Part shown: positions 34,064 to 42,686 of the stretch, piece by piece | Position numbering within the stretch: position 1 is the stretch's first letter | Layout of the letters: each line of letters starts with the position of its first letter | Assembly: GCA_913045265.1 (NCBI GenBank) | Contig: CAJWQX010000020.1 | Span: 1-48,882, forward strand | Direction: 5' to 3' | Origin: UBA11889 sp002313255 | GTDB taxonomy: Bacteria > Pseudomonadota > Gammaproteobacteria > Pseudomonadales > Azotimanducaceae | Length of the DNA stretch: 48,882 nucleotides | Notes under the pieces: model-generated | Told to the model about the DNA's origin: nothing | What the model saw: only the letters and a program-made list of their open reading frames with translations | Database searches by the model: none | Translations under genes and position numbers: made by a program

Positions 34064-34990
34064 ATGCCATTGGAGACCAAGACCGTGAACACACGGGTAA
34101 CTCCCACGACGGATCTCGACAAGGCGCGACACGATCTCGACGTTGTTGGCTACTGCATCGTGGAGGACGTCGCTCCGAGCGATCTGGTGAGCCGGGTACG
34201 CGAGCGCGTACTCGAACAGGCGAGTGCCGAACGCGATGCCGGGCAAGCGTTCGTGCAGGACGGTAATACCCAATGGGTGGCTAACGTACTCAATAAAGGT
34301 GAGGTGTTTTTGGAGTTATTGACTTGCTCCGCGACCAGCCTGGATCTGTGCCGCCATGTTCTCGGGGACGGCTTCATACTGTCGTGCTCAAACGCTCCGA
34401 TCGCCGGGCCCGCAACCGGCCGCATGAAAATGCACTCGGATCAGTACTGGACCCCGACCATTCAGGAAGAACCGCTCGCGTACAGCCGCCTCGGAGAAAA
34501 TGGCTTGGATAGAGCGGAGGTAGGCCACTCCGCAGTACGCCGCGACTATCTGTTTCCGCCATGCATGGTCACACTCGTCTGGGCTATCACCGACTTTACG
34601 GCCGACAACGGAGCGACGGTGTTCGTCCCGGGTAGCCACATGTCCGGTCTGCAGCCCGACTATCGCCATAATTATACTGACGCGGTGCCGGCTGAAATGC
34701 CCGCGGGCTCCATCGTGTTATGGGATGGCCGAACATGGCACGCAACCGGTGCAAACAGGACCCAAAACCAATACCGTATCGGCGTCACCAACAACATGGT
34801 CGCTCCGATGATCAGACCGTTGGTCAATTACCCCTACTCATTGCGTGCAGAAGTCGTGGCGCGGTTGGATGAACGGCAGAAACAGCTTCTCGGGTTCACG
34901 ACATGGACCGCCTACGGTAATGAAGGCGTACCCATGCAAGATCTAAAGTATTTTAAACCCGCGGTGGATCAACCAGGTCCAATACGTTAA
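34064..34990 (+). CDS. PhyH-family dioxygenase
   Basis: 308 aa with the ATG at 34064; a GTG at 34085 behind GGAG is possible and costs seven residues. Iron ligands: His124 and Asp126 (MKMHSDQYW) and His226 (RTWHATGANRT), with Arg238 as probable 2-oxoglutarate ligand. Around it is the typical EPLAY, then VWAITDFTADNGATVFVPGSH and GSIVLWDGR. Length and motif order match phytanoyl-CoA dioxygenase-like and ectoine-hydroxylase-like members, but no ectoine genes occur. Substrate unknown. It shares a short promoter region with the SnoaL-like gene, a weak hint that both belong to one pathway. Confidence 0.87.
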   Translation: MPLETKTVNTRVTPTTDLDKARHDLDVVGYCIVEDVAPSDLVSRVRERVLEQASAERDAGQAFVQDGNTQWVANVLNKGEVFLELLTCSATSLDLCRHVLGDGFILSCSNAPIAGPATGRMKMHSDQYWTPTIQEEPLAYSRLGENGLDRAEVGHSAVRRDYLFPPCMVTLVWAITDFTADNGATVFVPGSHMSGLQPDYRHNYTDAVPAEMPAGSIVLWDGRTWHATGANRTQNQYRIGVTNNMVAPMIRPLVNYPYSLRAEVVARLDERQKQLLGFTTWTAYGNEGVPMQDLKYFKPAVDQPGPIR

Positions 34991-35170
34991 ACGACGTCAC
35001 GTACTCGGAAACTCTACCCTAGATAAATCGATGACGATGGGCCGATTGGATTTGATCGAAAACCCGGCCTCACGCTGATTTATGGTGACGTTGACGTTAT
35101 CCGCCGTTATCGACAATCGCGTCACTGGCTTATGCTACGACGTCGACATTTCTCGATACGGAGGTTTTTT

Positions 35171-36463
35171 GTGAGCGATCACTGGCCCTTTTTGCAGTCG
35201 AAGCGCGACATCCACGTGACGGGCGCAGAGGGCGCCTATCTCTTTACGAAAGACGGCCCATTACTGGATGCCGCCGGCGGCGCCATCGTCGTCAATATCG
35301 GACACGGCCGACAAGAGGTTGCGAGCGCCGTGGGTAAGGCCACGATGCAATCGTCTTATGTCGTTCCGCCATGGTTGACGGACGAACGCATCGCCCTTGT
35401 AGAGAGATTACGGGAGGATTGGCTCCCCGAATCACTATCGCGTTTGCACATGACTAGTGGTGGGTCCGAGGCCGTGGAGAGCGCGATGAAAATCGCCATC
35501 ATGCATCACGCGTCAAGGGGGCAAGCCGAGAAATGCAGAATCATTAGTCGCTCGATCTCGTACCATGGCACCACTCTAGCGACGACGGCCGTTGGAGGAC
35601 ATGAAGCACGCAAAGTGGGTATCGCCCATGTGCTGAATCCACACCCCGTTGTCCCAACGCCGTACGTACTCCGTTGTCCCGACCCCGACCCGTTACATTA
35701 CTTCGTCGAAGAACTCGAAAAAACCATCGCCTCCGAGGGCGCAGAGACGATTGCGGCGCTCCTCGCCGAACCCATTACTGGCTCGAGTGGCGGTGCCATC
35801 GTTCCTCCTGACGGTTATTGGGAAGCCGTACGCCGAATCTGCGACCAAAACGATATTCTGTTAATCATGGACGAAGTCATGACGGGTTTCGGACGCACTG
35901 GAACCGACTTCGGCTATCAGCATTGGCCTATCGAACCCGATATTTTGATCGCGGGCAAGGGACTCGCCGGTGGATACGCGCCCCTTGTCGGGGTCTTCGC
36001 CACCGACCGAGTTGCGCAACCGATAGCCGAACGTGGCTACAACGTGATGTTCCACACCTTCGGCGCGCACCCGGCTGCGTGTGCCGCCGCCGTATCCGTG
36101 CTGACGATTCTGCGCCGCGAAAACTTGGTAGAAAGATCAAGGATGCTTGGCGAACGACTCCACGAACGACTAACCAGCGCATTCTCAAATCACCCGCACG
36201 TGGCAGAAATCCGCGGCCGCGGCCTGTTACAAGCTATCGAGATTGTTCGCGACCGAGACACGCTCGATCCATTCCCCATCGAGGACTCGATCAGCGGACG
36301 TGTTGTTGGCGAAGGTTTGAAGCGAGGTATCTTTTTCTATGGAGGCGGAACCGGCGTTGTCCGCGACATCGTCTGCATGGGTCCGCCTTTCGTCATCGAA
36401 GAGACCGACGTTGACCGCATGGCGGAGACTCTTTTGGAATGCGTTGATAAGGTGACGGCCTGA
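35171..36463 (+). CDS. Class III PLP-dependent aminotransferase
   Basis: 430 aa from a GTG at 35171. GGAGG eight bases upstream decides for it over the earlier ATG at 35132, which would add 13 basic residues of no known family. PLP binding: the Schiff-base Lys263 in ILIAGKGLAGGY, Asp234 in LLIMDEVMTGFGRTG, and TSGGSEAVESAMK for the phosphate. The family covers omega-amino acid, taurine and 4-aminobutyrate transaminases and related enzymes. The absence of a neighbouring semialdehyde dehydrogenase leaves the amine substrate unknown. It follows the PhyH gene by 180 bases and may be independent. Confidence 0.9.
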   Translation: MSDHWPFLQSKRDIHVTGAEGAYLFTKDGPLLDAAGGAIVVNIGHGRQEVASAVGKATMQSSYVVPPWLTDERIALVERLREDWLPESLSRLHMTSGGSEAVESAMKIAIMHHASRGQAEKCRIISRSISYHGTTLATTAVGGHEARKVGIAHVLNPHPVVPTPYVLRCPDPDPLHYFVEELEKTIASEGAETIAALLAEPITGSSGGAIVPPDGYWEAVRRICDQNDILLIMDEVMTGFGRTGTDFGYQHWPIEPDILIAGKGLAGGYAPLVGVFATDRVAQPIAERGYNVMFHTFGAHPAACAAAVSVLTILRRENLVERSRMLGERLHERLTSAFSNHPHVAEIRGRGLLQAIEIVRDRDTLDPFPIEDSISGRVVGEGLKRGIFFYGGGTGVVRDIVCMGPPFVIEETDVDRMAETLLECVDKVTA

Positions 36464-36824
36464 CGGATGCTTCCGTAATGAATTGGATTCTTGAGTTCCA
36501 CGAATCGATGGGCTGGATTCACGCCTCGATCGTCTTGCCGGTCTCGACAGACGTTCCGAAAATGAGCAATTACGACGTCAACCGCTAATCCGCTCGTTTG
36601 ACTTATCCGTAGCGCCAAGTGGAAAATCTCCCCTGGACCAATCTCAGGCGCAATCATCGTGGCGGATCGGTAATCCGCTCAGGGCCGCGCAGCTCTTCCT
36701 CCGACCGGAATATTTGTCGTCCTGCGGACTATGCCCGCAGTAACGAGGAAGTCTGTTGTAACACGCCCCACTCAACCCGCAGAGATTGTTATGACTCGTT
36801 TGTGGTTATTGAAGGGAATAGATC
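36464..36824. other. Leader region of the DAHP synthase gene
   Basis: About 360 bases without a recognisable gene. Two perfect 6-bp hairpins are visible: GCGGAT (36662-36667) with ATCCGC (36673-36678), and CTGCGG (36722-36727) with CCGCAG (36735-36740). Neither is followed by a T-run, so they are not ordinary terminators. There is no obvious Trp-, Phe- or Tyr-rich leader peptide. Confidence 0.4.
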
Positions 36825-37889
36825 GTGACCCAGCCGATTGAAAATCTAAATGTGGTCAGTCAGGAACTACTGCCCACGCCCAACGCCGTTAAGAAGGAAC
36901 TATCGGTTTCGAAGACGGTGCAGGAACTCGTCGGTCTATCGCGAGAGGTCGTCTCTAACATCCTCGCAAAAAAAGACCATCGACTGTTGGTCGTCGTCGG
37001 TCCCTGCTCTATTCACGACCCAGGCGCCGCGATCGATTATGCGAGACGACTGAAAGAAGTCGCCGACGACACCGCAGATACGCTTTATATCGTCATGCGC
37101 GCCTATTTCGAGAAACCAAGAACGACCGTGGGCTGGAAAGGATTGATCAATGATCCATATTTGGACGACTCGTTTCATATAGAGGAAGGAATCCGAGTAG
37201 CACGCCAGTTACTTCTGGACATCGCATCCATCGGGCTACCCCTTGCTACCGAAGCGCTCGACCCCGTCACGCCGCAATACATACAAGATTTGATTTCTTG
37301 GTCCGCGATTGGCGCGCGGACAACCGAATCGCAAACTCATCGCGAACTGGCATCGGGTCTCTCGTGCGCCGTCGGGTTCAAGAACGGCACCGACGGAGGC
37401 TTGGACGTAGCCATCAACGCGCTCATGTCGGTGACGTCGCCCCACCGCTTTCTAGGGATCAATCAATCAGGTCAGGTTTCGATTGTCCATACCCGGGGAA
37501 ATCCCAATGCCCACATCGTGCTACGGGGCGGACACAGCGGGCCTAATTACATGCCCGAAGCCATTCAACGATGCGAGAAGACCTTATCTGAACATCAGCT
37601 GGCAGCAAGCATTATGGTCGATTGTTCCCATGCCAATTCGAACAAGGATCATGCCAGGCAAGCCATGGTGGCTCGTTCCGTAGCAAGTCAAATCGCGACC
37701 GGTAACCGATCCATTACCGGCCTCATGTTGGAAAGCAACATTCACGCTGGCAACCAGACGCTTAACACGCCCGACAAGATGGACTACGGAGTCTCCGTTA
37801 CCGACGCATGCATCGGCTGGGAAGAAACTGTGTCGTTGCTGACGGAACTCGCTAAAATCCTCGAGAACCCGTTAAAACAACGTCGCTAA
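36825..37889 (+). CDS. 3-deoxy-7-phosphoheptulonate synthase, class I AroG-type
   Basis: 354 aa, the length of E. coli AroF/G/H. The enzyme condenses phosphoenolpyruvate with erythrose 4-phosphate in the first step of aromatic amino acid biosynthesis. Signature segments are VVVGPCSIHDPGAAIDYARR, MRAYFEKPRTTVGWKGLIND, GARTTESQTHRELASGLSC, FKNGTDGG, NPNAHIVLRGG and DCSHANSNKDHARQ with the metal-binding Cys and His. The GTG start follows GAAGGGAA. Which effector (Phe, Tyr or Trp) controls it cannot be read. It stands alone, with no other aro gene near. Confidence 0.95.
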   Translation: MTQPIENLNVVSQELLPTPNAVKKELSVSKTVQELVGLSREVVSNILAKKDHRLLVVVGPCSIHDPGAAIDYARRLKEVADDTADTLYIVMRAYFEKPRTTVGWKGLINDPYLDDSFHIEEGIRVARQLLLDIASIGLPLATEALDPVTPQYIQDLISWSAIGARTTESQTHRELASGLSCAVGFKNGTDGGLDVAINALMSVTSPHRFLGINQSGQVSIVHTRGNPNAHIVLRGGHSGPNYMPEAIQRCEKTLSEHQLAASIMVDCSHANSNKDHARQAMVARSVASQIATGNRSITGLMLESNIHAGNQTLNTPDKMDYGVSVTDACIGWEETVSLLTELAKILENPLKQRR

Positions 37890-38033
37890 CGTCACCGCGG
37901 ATTACCGCGTCGAGAATCACGCGAAACCGTTCGAACATCACTACAACGCCAAGCATGATCAACCGTGACTACGATGCATTCCCGAAAAATAATTCAAACG
38001 AACGGTTGGTCGAACCCAGAACAACTCATTCAG

Positions 38034-38660
38034 TTAGAGGGCGGTCGCGTTGGCGCACTTCCACGCGAGCAGCGCCATTGCGGTGCGATGTGGCGAATAT
38101 CTCAAGGCTAGTGCATCGGCTTCCATGGGCGTCGGACGGACTTCCAGTTCCAAGATCTTCTGCAATCCGCGCATCGCGCCAACATCACCGCTTGGCCAGA
38201 GATCTGGACGTCCAAGACTGAACATAAGGTAAATTTCCGCGCTCCAGCGGCCGAGTCCAAGCACCGCTTGAATCTGGACTAAAGCCTCCTTGTCCGATAA
38301 CTCGCGGAGAGCGGCTATGTCGAGTTCACCCTCACGAATCGCCTGCGCAAGTGCCCTCGCGTACTTGCATTTCGCACTGGAAAGCCCAGCCTTTCGCAAA
38401 GTCGACTCGCGCAAACGCAGCAGCCTGGATGCGGAGACTTCAGTTCCGAGCGCGCCGATCACGCGACCATATATCGCACTGGCCGCAGATACCGAGACTT
38501 GCTGACCAACGATGATCCGTAGAAACGTTTCAAATCCCTCTGGCCTTCGCCTGGCTTCAGGATAGCCGACGACCTCGAGGACACGACGCACGTTTCGATC
38601 ACGAGCTGCAATGGTGTCAAGGGATTCCTTGATAGCGTTGTTGGTGAGTGGGTGTCGCAT
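38034..38660 (-). CDS. AlkA-like DNA-3-methyladenine glycosylase (HhH-GPD)
   Basis: 208 aa. It removes alkylated bases in base-excision repair. The helix-hairpin-helix is in QAVLGLGRWSAEIYLMFSLG and the catalytic Asp of the HhH-GPD fold lies in WPSGDVGAMRGL, matching Asp238 of E. coli AlkA by position in the motif. The N-terminal helix pattern (GFETFLRIIVGQQVSVSAASAIYGR) is that of compact AlkA forms lacking the N-terminal beta domain of E. coli AlkA. No Fe-S cluster Cys set, so it is not of the Nth/MutY type. It starts 34 bases after the DUF885 gene and could be co-transcribed with it, without functional relation. Confidence 0.88.
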   Translation of the reverse strand: MRHPLTNNAIKESLDTIAARDRNVRRVLEVVGYPEARRRPEGFETFLRIIVGQQVSVSAASAIYGRVIGALGTEVSASRLLRLRESTLRKAGLSSAKCKYARALAQAIREGELDIAALRELSDKEALVQIQAVLGLGRWSAEIYLMFSLGRPDLWPSGDVGAMRGLQKILELEVRPTPMEADALALRYSPHRTAMALLAWKCANATAL

Positions 38661-38694
38661 CGTCTGTCGGCGTCGGCGCGCAGCGCGCTGGAAG

Positions 38695-40515
38695 CTAGCG
38701 GCGATCCGCTATCATCCGATCGACGAGTTCCTCCACGATAAAAAGCGGCGGTTCACCATGATCGAGCACTGCGGAGTGAAATGTCTTGAGATCAAACTCA
38801 TCGCCCAGCCTGGTCTTAGCGCGTTCGCGTAGGTCCAGTATTTTCAACATCCCCATCTTGTAGCTGCAAGCTTGGCCCGGCCAAACAACGTATCGCTCGA
38901 TTTCAACAACCACTTCCGTGTTACTCATGCCCGTCGTATTTTTCATGTAATCGATGGCTTCTTTGCGTGTCCACCGCTTGAAATGAATCCCGGTATCAAC
39001 GACAAGGCGAACGGCTCGAAACAATTCGCTCTGTAAAACGCCCAGTTCATCGTAGGGGTTATCAACCAACCCGAGTTCAAGAGCCAACCTTTCCGCATAG
39101 AGAGCCCATCCTTCACTAAAGGCCGACGTCCCGTATCCGTGCTTTCGATAAAGGGAAAGGCCTTCATTTTCTAGATTTATCGCGTTTTGAAGATGATGAC
39201 CTGGAATCGCTTCATGGAACGCGAGCGTGCGCATGCTGTATTTGGGCGTCTGTTTTATGTCGTACAAGTTCGCGTAAAAGACCCCTGGACGACTTCCGTC
39301 GAGGGCGGGCGACATGTAATAACCCCCTGCCGCGGTTTCCTCGGAATATTCCGGCACAGCGCGAACCACGACATCGGCTCGCGGCAATTGCCGAAATGCG
39401 CTTCCCACGGCTTCCTTGGTCGCCGCAACGATCGCCGAATAATCGGCTACCACGATGTCTTTTCGATCGGCCGTGTCCTCATAAAGAAAACGCGGGTCTT
39501 CGTTCAGGTTATTCATGAGCGCGCCCACGCTTTCGGTGGTCGGGTAGCCAAGTCCGTTTAAAATTTCACGCATGCGACGAGTGATCCGATCGACCTCGGC
39601 GAGGCCCAGTTGGTGGATCGATTCCGCGGTCATGTCAGTCGTCGTATACGTCCTCAAACGAAGCTCATAAAACGCTTCGCCGTCGGGAAGAGACCACACG
39701 CCGTCGTGCGGATTGGCGTGTTCGACGTGCGCATCGACGTATGAAAGTAGTCGCGAAAAACCGCGATTAGCACCATTATCTATCGCGTTCTCGAGGCGCT
39801 CGCCGAGATCCGCGACCACATCATTGGACAACCCAAGGATGCCCACCTTGTTCATGAATACGGAATACAGCGGATTGTCCTCGTACCCGTAAGCGAGGAA
39901 TTCGTTCAGCTGACGCCTTACGTGTTCGAATACGAAGGCCGGGGGATGGACGCCTTCGCCATGCTGCGCGTTCAGTATCTCAAGACTGCCGTCAAAAACC
40001 TCGTCAAACTGATTGATCCGGCTAATGTAATCTTCGGCCTCTGCGCTGCTTCGAATCGGATGAATATCGGTCATGAATTCGACGAGATCGAGGTGAATCC
40101 CACCCAATTGTTCGAGTGGATAACCGTGGAATCGAAAATCCGACGTTTGCCTTATCTCATTGTCTAAAGCGAACAGTGCGATCTTTTGCGTAATACGTTG
40201 GCGATCGGAAAGACCGGCGGGGGTGTAGGAAGCTATGATCCGCCGTCTATCGACCGCCTTCTGGAGGTCCGACTCGATCTTCTCTAGGTCGTAAAGCGAT
40301 AGTTTTGAGTTGTGCTGCGTCAACCAGTTGAAACCATCCACGAGCCCCAAATGGGTAATCGTCTCCGGCGAATCAAACATATCGACTAACAGGTTTTTAG
40401 CTAGATAGTGGTCGATAGAAACCGGGCGCATGAAAAAGAGATTCGTTAGGTACATCGCGCCGACGATCAGACCCAGCAGAAGGGAATATCCAGAAAATCT
40501 AACAATCTTACGCAT
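38695..40515 (-). CDS. DUF885 membrane-anchored peptidase-like protein
   Basis: 606 aa. The N-terminus carries a membrane anchor (YSLLLGLIVGAMYLTNLFF, residues 10-28), after which the protein should lie in the periplasm. The family signature FHEAIPGHHLQ gives His434, Glu435 and His440; SEGWALYAERLALE at 467-480 supplies a further Glu (468). That is the arrangement of a HExxxH-like gluzincin active site, so a zinc peptidase is likely, but few members have been studied. GGAGGAAT stands before the ATG, one of the best ribosome sites of the window. It is a solitary gene, with the glycosylase 34 bases downstream. Confidence 0.88.
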   Translation of the reverse strand: MRKIVRFSGYSLLLGLIVGAMYLTNLFFMRPVSIDHYLAKNLLVDMFDSPETITHLGLVDGFNWLTQHNSKLSLYDLEKIESDLQKAVDRRRIIASYTPAGLSDRQRITQKIALFALDNEIRQTSDFRFHGYPLEQLGGIHLDLVEFMTDIHPIRSSAEAEDYISRINQFDEVFDGSLEILNAQHGEGVHPPAFVFEHVRRQLNEFLAYGYEDNPLYSVFMNKVGILGLSNDVVADLGERLENAIDNGANRGFSRLLSYVDAHVEHANPHDGVWSLPDGEAFYELRLRTYTTTDMTAESIHQLGLAEVDRITRRMREILNGLGYPTTESVGALMNNLNEDPRFLYEDTADRKDIVVADYSAIVAATKEAVGSAFRQLPRADVVVRAVPEYSEETAAGGYYMSPALDGSRPGVFYANLYDIKQTPKYSMRTLAFHEAIPGHHLQNAINLENEGLSLYRKHGYGTSAFSEGWALYAERLALELGLVDNPYDELGVLQSELFRAVRLVVDTGIHFKRWTRKEAIDYMKNTTGMSNTEVVVEIERYVVWPGQACSYKMGMLKILDLRERAKTRLGDEFDLKTFHSAVLDHGEPPLFIVEELVDRMIADRR

Positions 40516-40616
40516 GGGTATTCCTCCGAGGGTTCAAGGAATCAAGCTATGATTCGCTGTAATCAAGTCGACGGAGTGGAATCATAATAAAGAGATGTGA
40601 CTCCCTGCTAGCACCT

Positions 40617-41681
40617 CTAAGCAAACCGTGGCAGGACTTGCGTTTCGAACAATTCCGACGCCTCTTTACCTTCCTCGGATTGAGCACTAAACGTCGGCCC
40701 GTTGACCGCCAACCGATCCAACCCGAGTTCTTTTAATTCCTGTAAGCGATCAACGCACTGGGCCGGATCCCCGACGATGGCAAAACGATCGATGAATTCA
40801 GGCGTCACCGCGGACGTTTGTAGAGAATCTCCTCGACCATGTCCTTTCATATCGTACCGCTCATGTATCGAATTGAGCACTTCCGCCTGCATCGCATCAA
40901 CGGGTCCCGAGATGCCTCCGTGCATTACTGAAAATCGCGCAAAGAGTGTCGCACCGCCTCGAGCCAGTTTGTGTGCTGTTTCAAGGTTGGAATGGCAAAC
41001 AATATTGACGTAGGCCCCAAACGCCAAGTCATTTAAATCGCGATTTACGTCTCGTGCCGCTGCCTCGGCCGTTTCAATACCCCACCGCAATCGCTCGACA
41101 TCGGCGCCCACGGTAAACATCACCCGCTCGGCATGTCTGGCCGCAATCCCAATCACCTTGGGGCCGGTCGCCGCAACCTCGACAGGAACTTTCGGATCCT
41201 GACGTAACCAACCGATCGTACTGGTCGAAGGGGTGTCTGCCAGTTCAAGTGCTTCAACGTCAGGGGCAATGGAATCGTCAATGGCACAGTCTTCGAACGC
41301 AACTTCGCCTCCACTCAAGTACGTTTGTACATTCTTCAAATACGTCTCAAAACTACCGAGTCGCGCGGGTGCCCTCCCCACATGGGCCAACGCCGAGTCC
41401 CCGCGACCGATTCCGAGAACAGCCCGACCGTCTGATAGTTTCTGGATGCTGCCGATAGCACTCGCGGTGACGGCGGCATGGCGCGTCACCGAATTAGTCA
41501 CCCCGGGCCCCAAGCCCAAATTCGACGTCGCAATTGCCGCTGACGCTAGGGCAACGTACGAGTCACCCGACAAGTTCTGCGAATCGACCACCAGCATACC
41601 GTGCCAACCGGCATCTTCTGCATGCCTGCCAAATTCTGCTGCCCGCCGCGGCGCGGAAACCCCTAAGGTCCAAAACTGCAT
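40617..41681 (-). CDS. LLM-class flavin-dependent oxidoreductase
   Basis: 354 aa, bacterial luciferase-like TIM barrel. Family features are HAEDAGWHGMLVVDSQNLSGD, then VALASAAIATSNLGLGPGVTNSVTRHAAVTASAIGSIQKLSDGRAVLGIGRGDSAL, the usual flavin-binding region, and PKVPVEVAATGPKVIGIAARHAERV. The C-terminal barrel end is IVGDPAQCVDRLQEL, where F420-dependent and FMN-dependent members look alike. I cannot tell FMN from F420, although no F420 biosynthesis gene is seen. Its ATG follows GGGGAG. It is co-directional with and 70 bases downstream of the deiminase gene, so it may be the last gene of that unit. Confidence 0.87.
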   Translation of the reverse strand: MQFWTLGVSAPRRAAEFGRHAEDAGWHGMLVVDSQNLSGDSYVALASAAIATSNLGLGPGVTNSVTRHAAVTASAIGSIQKLSDGRAVLGIGRGDSALAHVGRAPARLGSFETYLKNVQTYLSGGEVAFEDCAIDDSIAPDVEALELADTPSTSTIGWLRQDPKVPVEVAATGPKVIGIAARHAERVMFTVGADVERLRWGIETAEAAARDVNRDLNDLAFGAYVNIVCHSNLETAHKLARGGATLFARFSVMHGGISGPVDAMQAEVLNSIHERYDMKGHGRGDSLQTSAVTPEFIDRFAIVGDPAQCVDRLQELKELGLDRLAVNGPTFSAQSEEGKEASELFETQVLPRFA

Positions 41682-41751
41682 GACACTCCCCTCGTTACGA
41701 AACAGAGATTAAAGCATCGTCGACCGAAGTCTTTGGTAAAGATCGCCGGAA

Positions 41752-42666
41752 CTAGACGGGATCGCGATGTAGTGGCTGACATAAGCAATGGAGACTGCCA
41801 CCTCCTTTCGAAATCATCGATATATCGGGCGCATATACCTTGAGCCCGTTCGCCAGACAAAGTTCATGCAGATTCTTCGCTTCCGACGGAATCATGACTC
41901 TGTCATTTCCCAGCGCAACGACATTACAGCCGAGACACATGGCATCCTCGAACGTTACCTCGAGGATTTCGATGCTCCGAGACTTGATCCATTCCACAAG
42001 TTCCGGTTCGACAACGTCGGTGCACATAGCCGCGAGGCCTTCCGTTAGCATCGCGAAGAAAACATCCAAATGCACGAAGAACGGGTCAAACTGGTAGGTC
42101 TTTAACTCCCAACCTTCGGGTTCGATCCAGCTCTTCAATTGGTCAACGGCAACCTTCTGCGTACGGTCGGCGTCCGAAAAACCGCAAAGAATCAAACCCG
42201 GTTTAACGACCTGGAAGTCGCCACCTTCGAACGCGCCCGCAGTGATCACGTCGTAAATCGGTATGTCGTTGTCATGATAGAAGCGGATAACTGGCCCATA
42301 TTCGCCGCGCCGCCACCAGTGTCCCATCTGGGCGATGACCGGTCCCCAAGGCGTCATCACGGATGAGTCTCTCGCAAACACCTGGTAGGGCAGAGCTGGA
42401 TCAGCCTGGAGCTTATGGACGGTCACGCCGGCGTCTCGGTAGCAAGCCTCCATCTCGGCGTGCTGCTGTTTGGCAATCTCGGGGTCGAACTTGTAACCGA
42501 GGCGGATTGTTCGCCGCGATACGGAGCTCGTTTCGAGCCAACGATAATTCTCAATCGGGCCAAGCAATACCTCGCGCAACACGCCGTATTCCGAGTTCAT
42601 ACCCCAGTCGCTGAGTTGGCGGGTGCCGCCCCCTTCAACCCGGTGTTTCAACGTAAATTCAGACAT
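41752..42666 (-). CDS. Arginine deiminase / DDAH-superfamily amidinohydrolase
   Basis: 304 aa from the ATG at 42666. Members of the guanidino-modifying superfamily use Cys, His and acidic residues in a five-bladed propeller. Here the core is FEGGD (146-150) for the guanidine, His199 and Asp201 (FVHLDVFFAM) and Cys294 (LHCLCQPLHRD). The N-terminus is MNSEYGVLREVLLGPIENYRW, as in dimethylargininase-like proteins. The product could be citrulline plus an amine, or an amidino transfer. It starts 20 bases after the M20 amidohydrolase ends, so both are in one operon. Together they may open an N-substituted guanidino or ureido amino acid, which is inference. Confidence 0.88.
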   Translation of the reverse strand: MSEFTLKHRVEGGGTRQLSDWGMNSEYGVLREVLLGPIENYRWLETSSVSRRTIRLGYKFDPEIAKQQHAEMEACYRDAGVTVHKLQADPALPYQVFARDSSVMTPWGPVIAQMGHWWRRGEYGPVIRFYHDNDIPIYDVITAGAFEGGDFQVVKPGLILCGFSDADRTQKVAVDQLKSWIEPEGWELKTYQFDPFFVHLDVFFAMLTEGLAAMCTDVVEPELVEWIKSRSIEILEVTFEDAMCLGCNVVALGNDRVMIPSEAKNLHELCLANGLKVYAPDISMISKGGGSLHCLCQPLHRDPV

Positions 42667-42686
42667 AGATATTCGCGCGATAGATT

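Noticed and set aside
34064..34990. Ectoine hydroxylase (EctD)
   Set aside because: The PhyH fold alone supports it; no ectA, ectB or ectC genes are near and the substrate residues were not checked.
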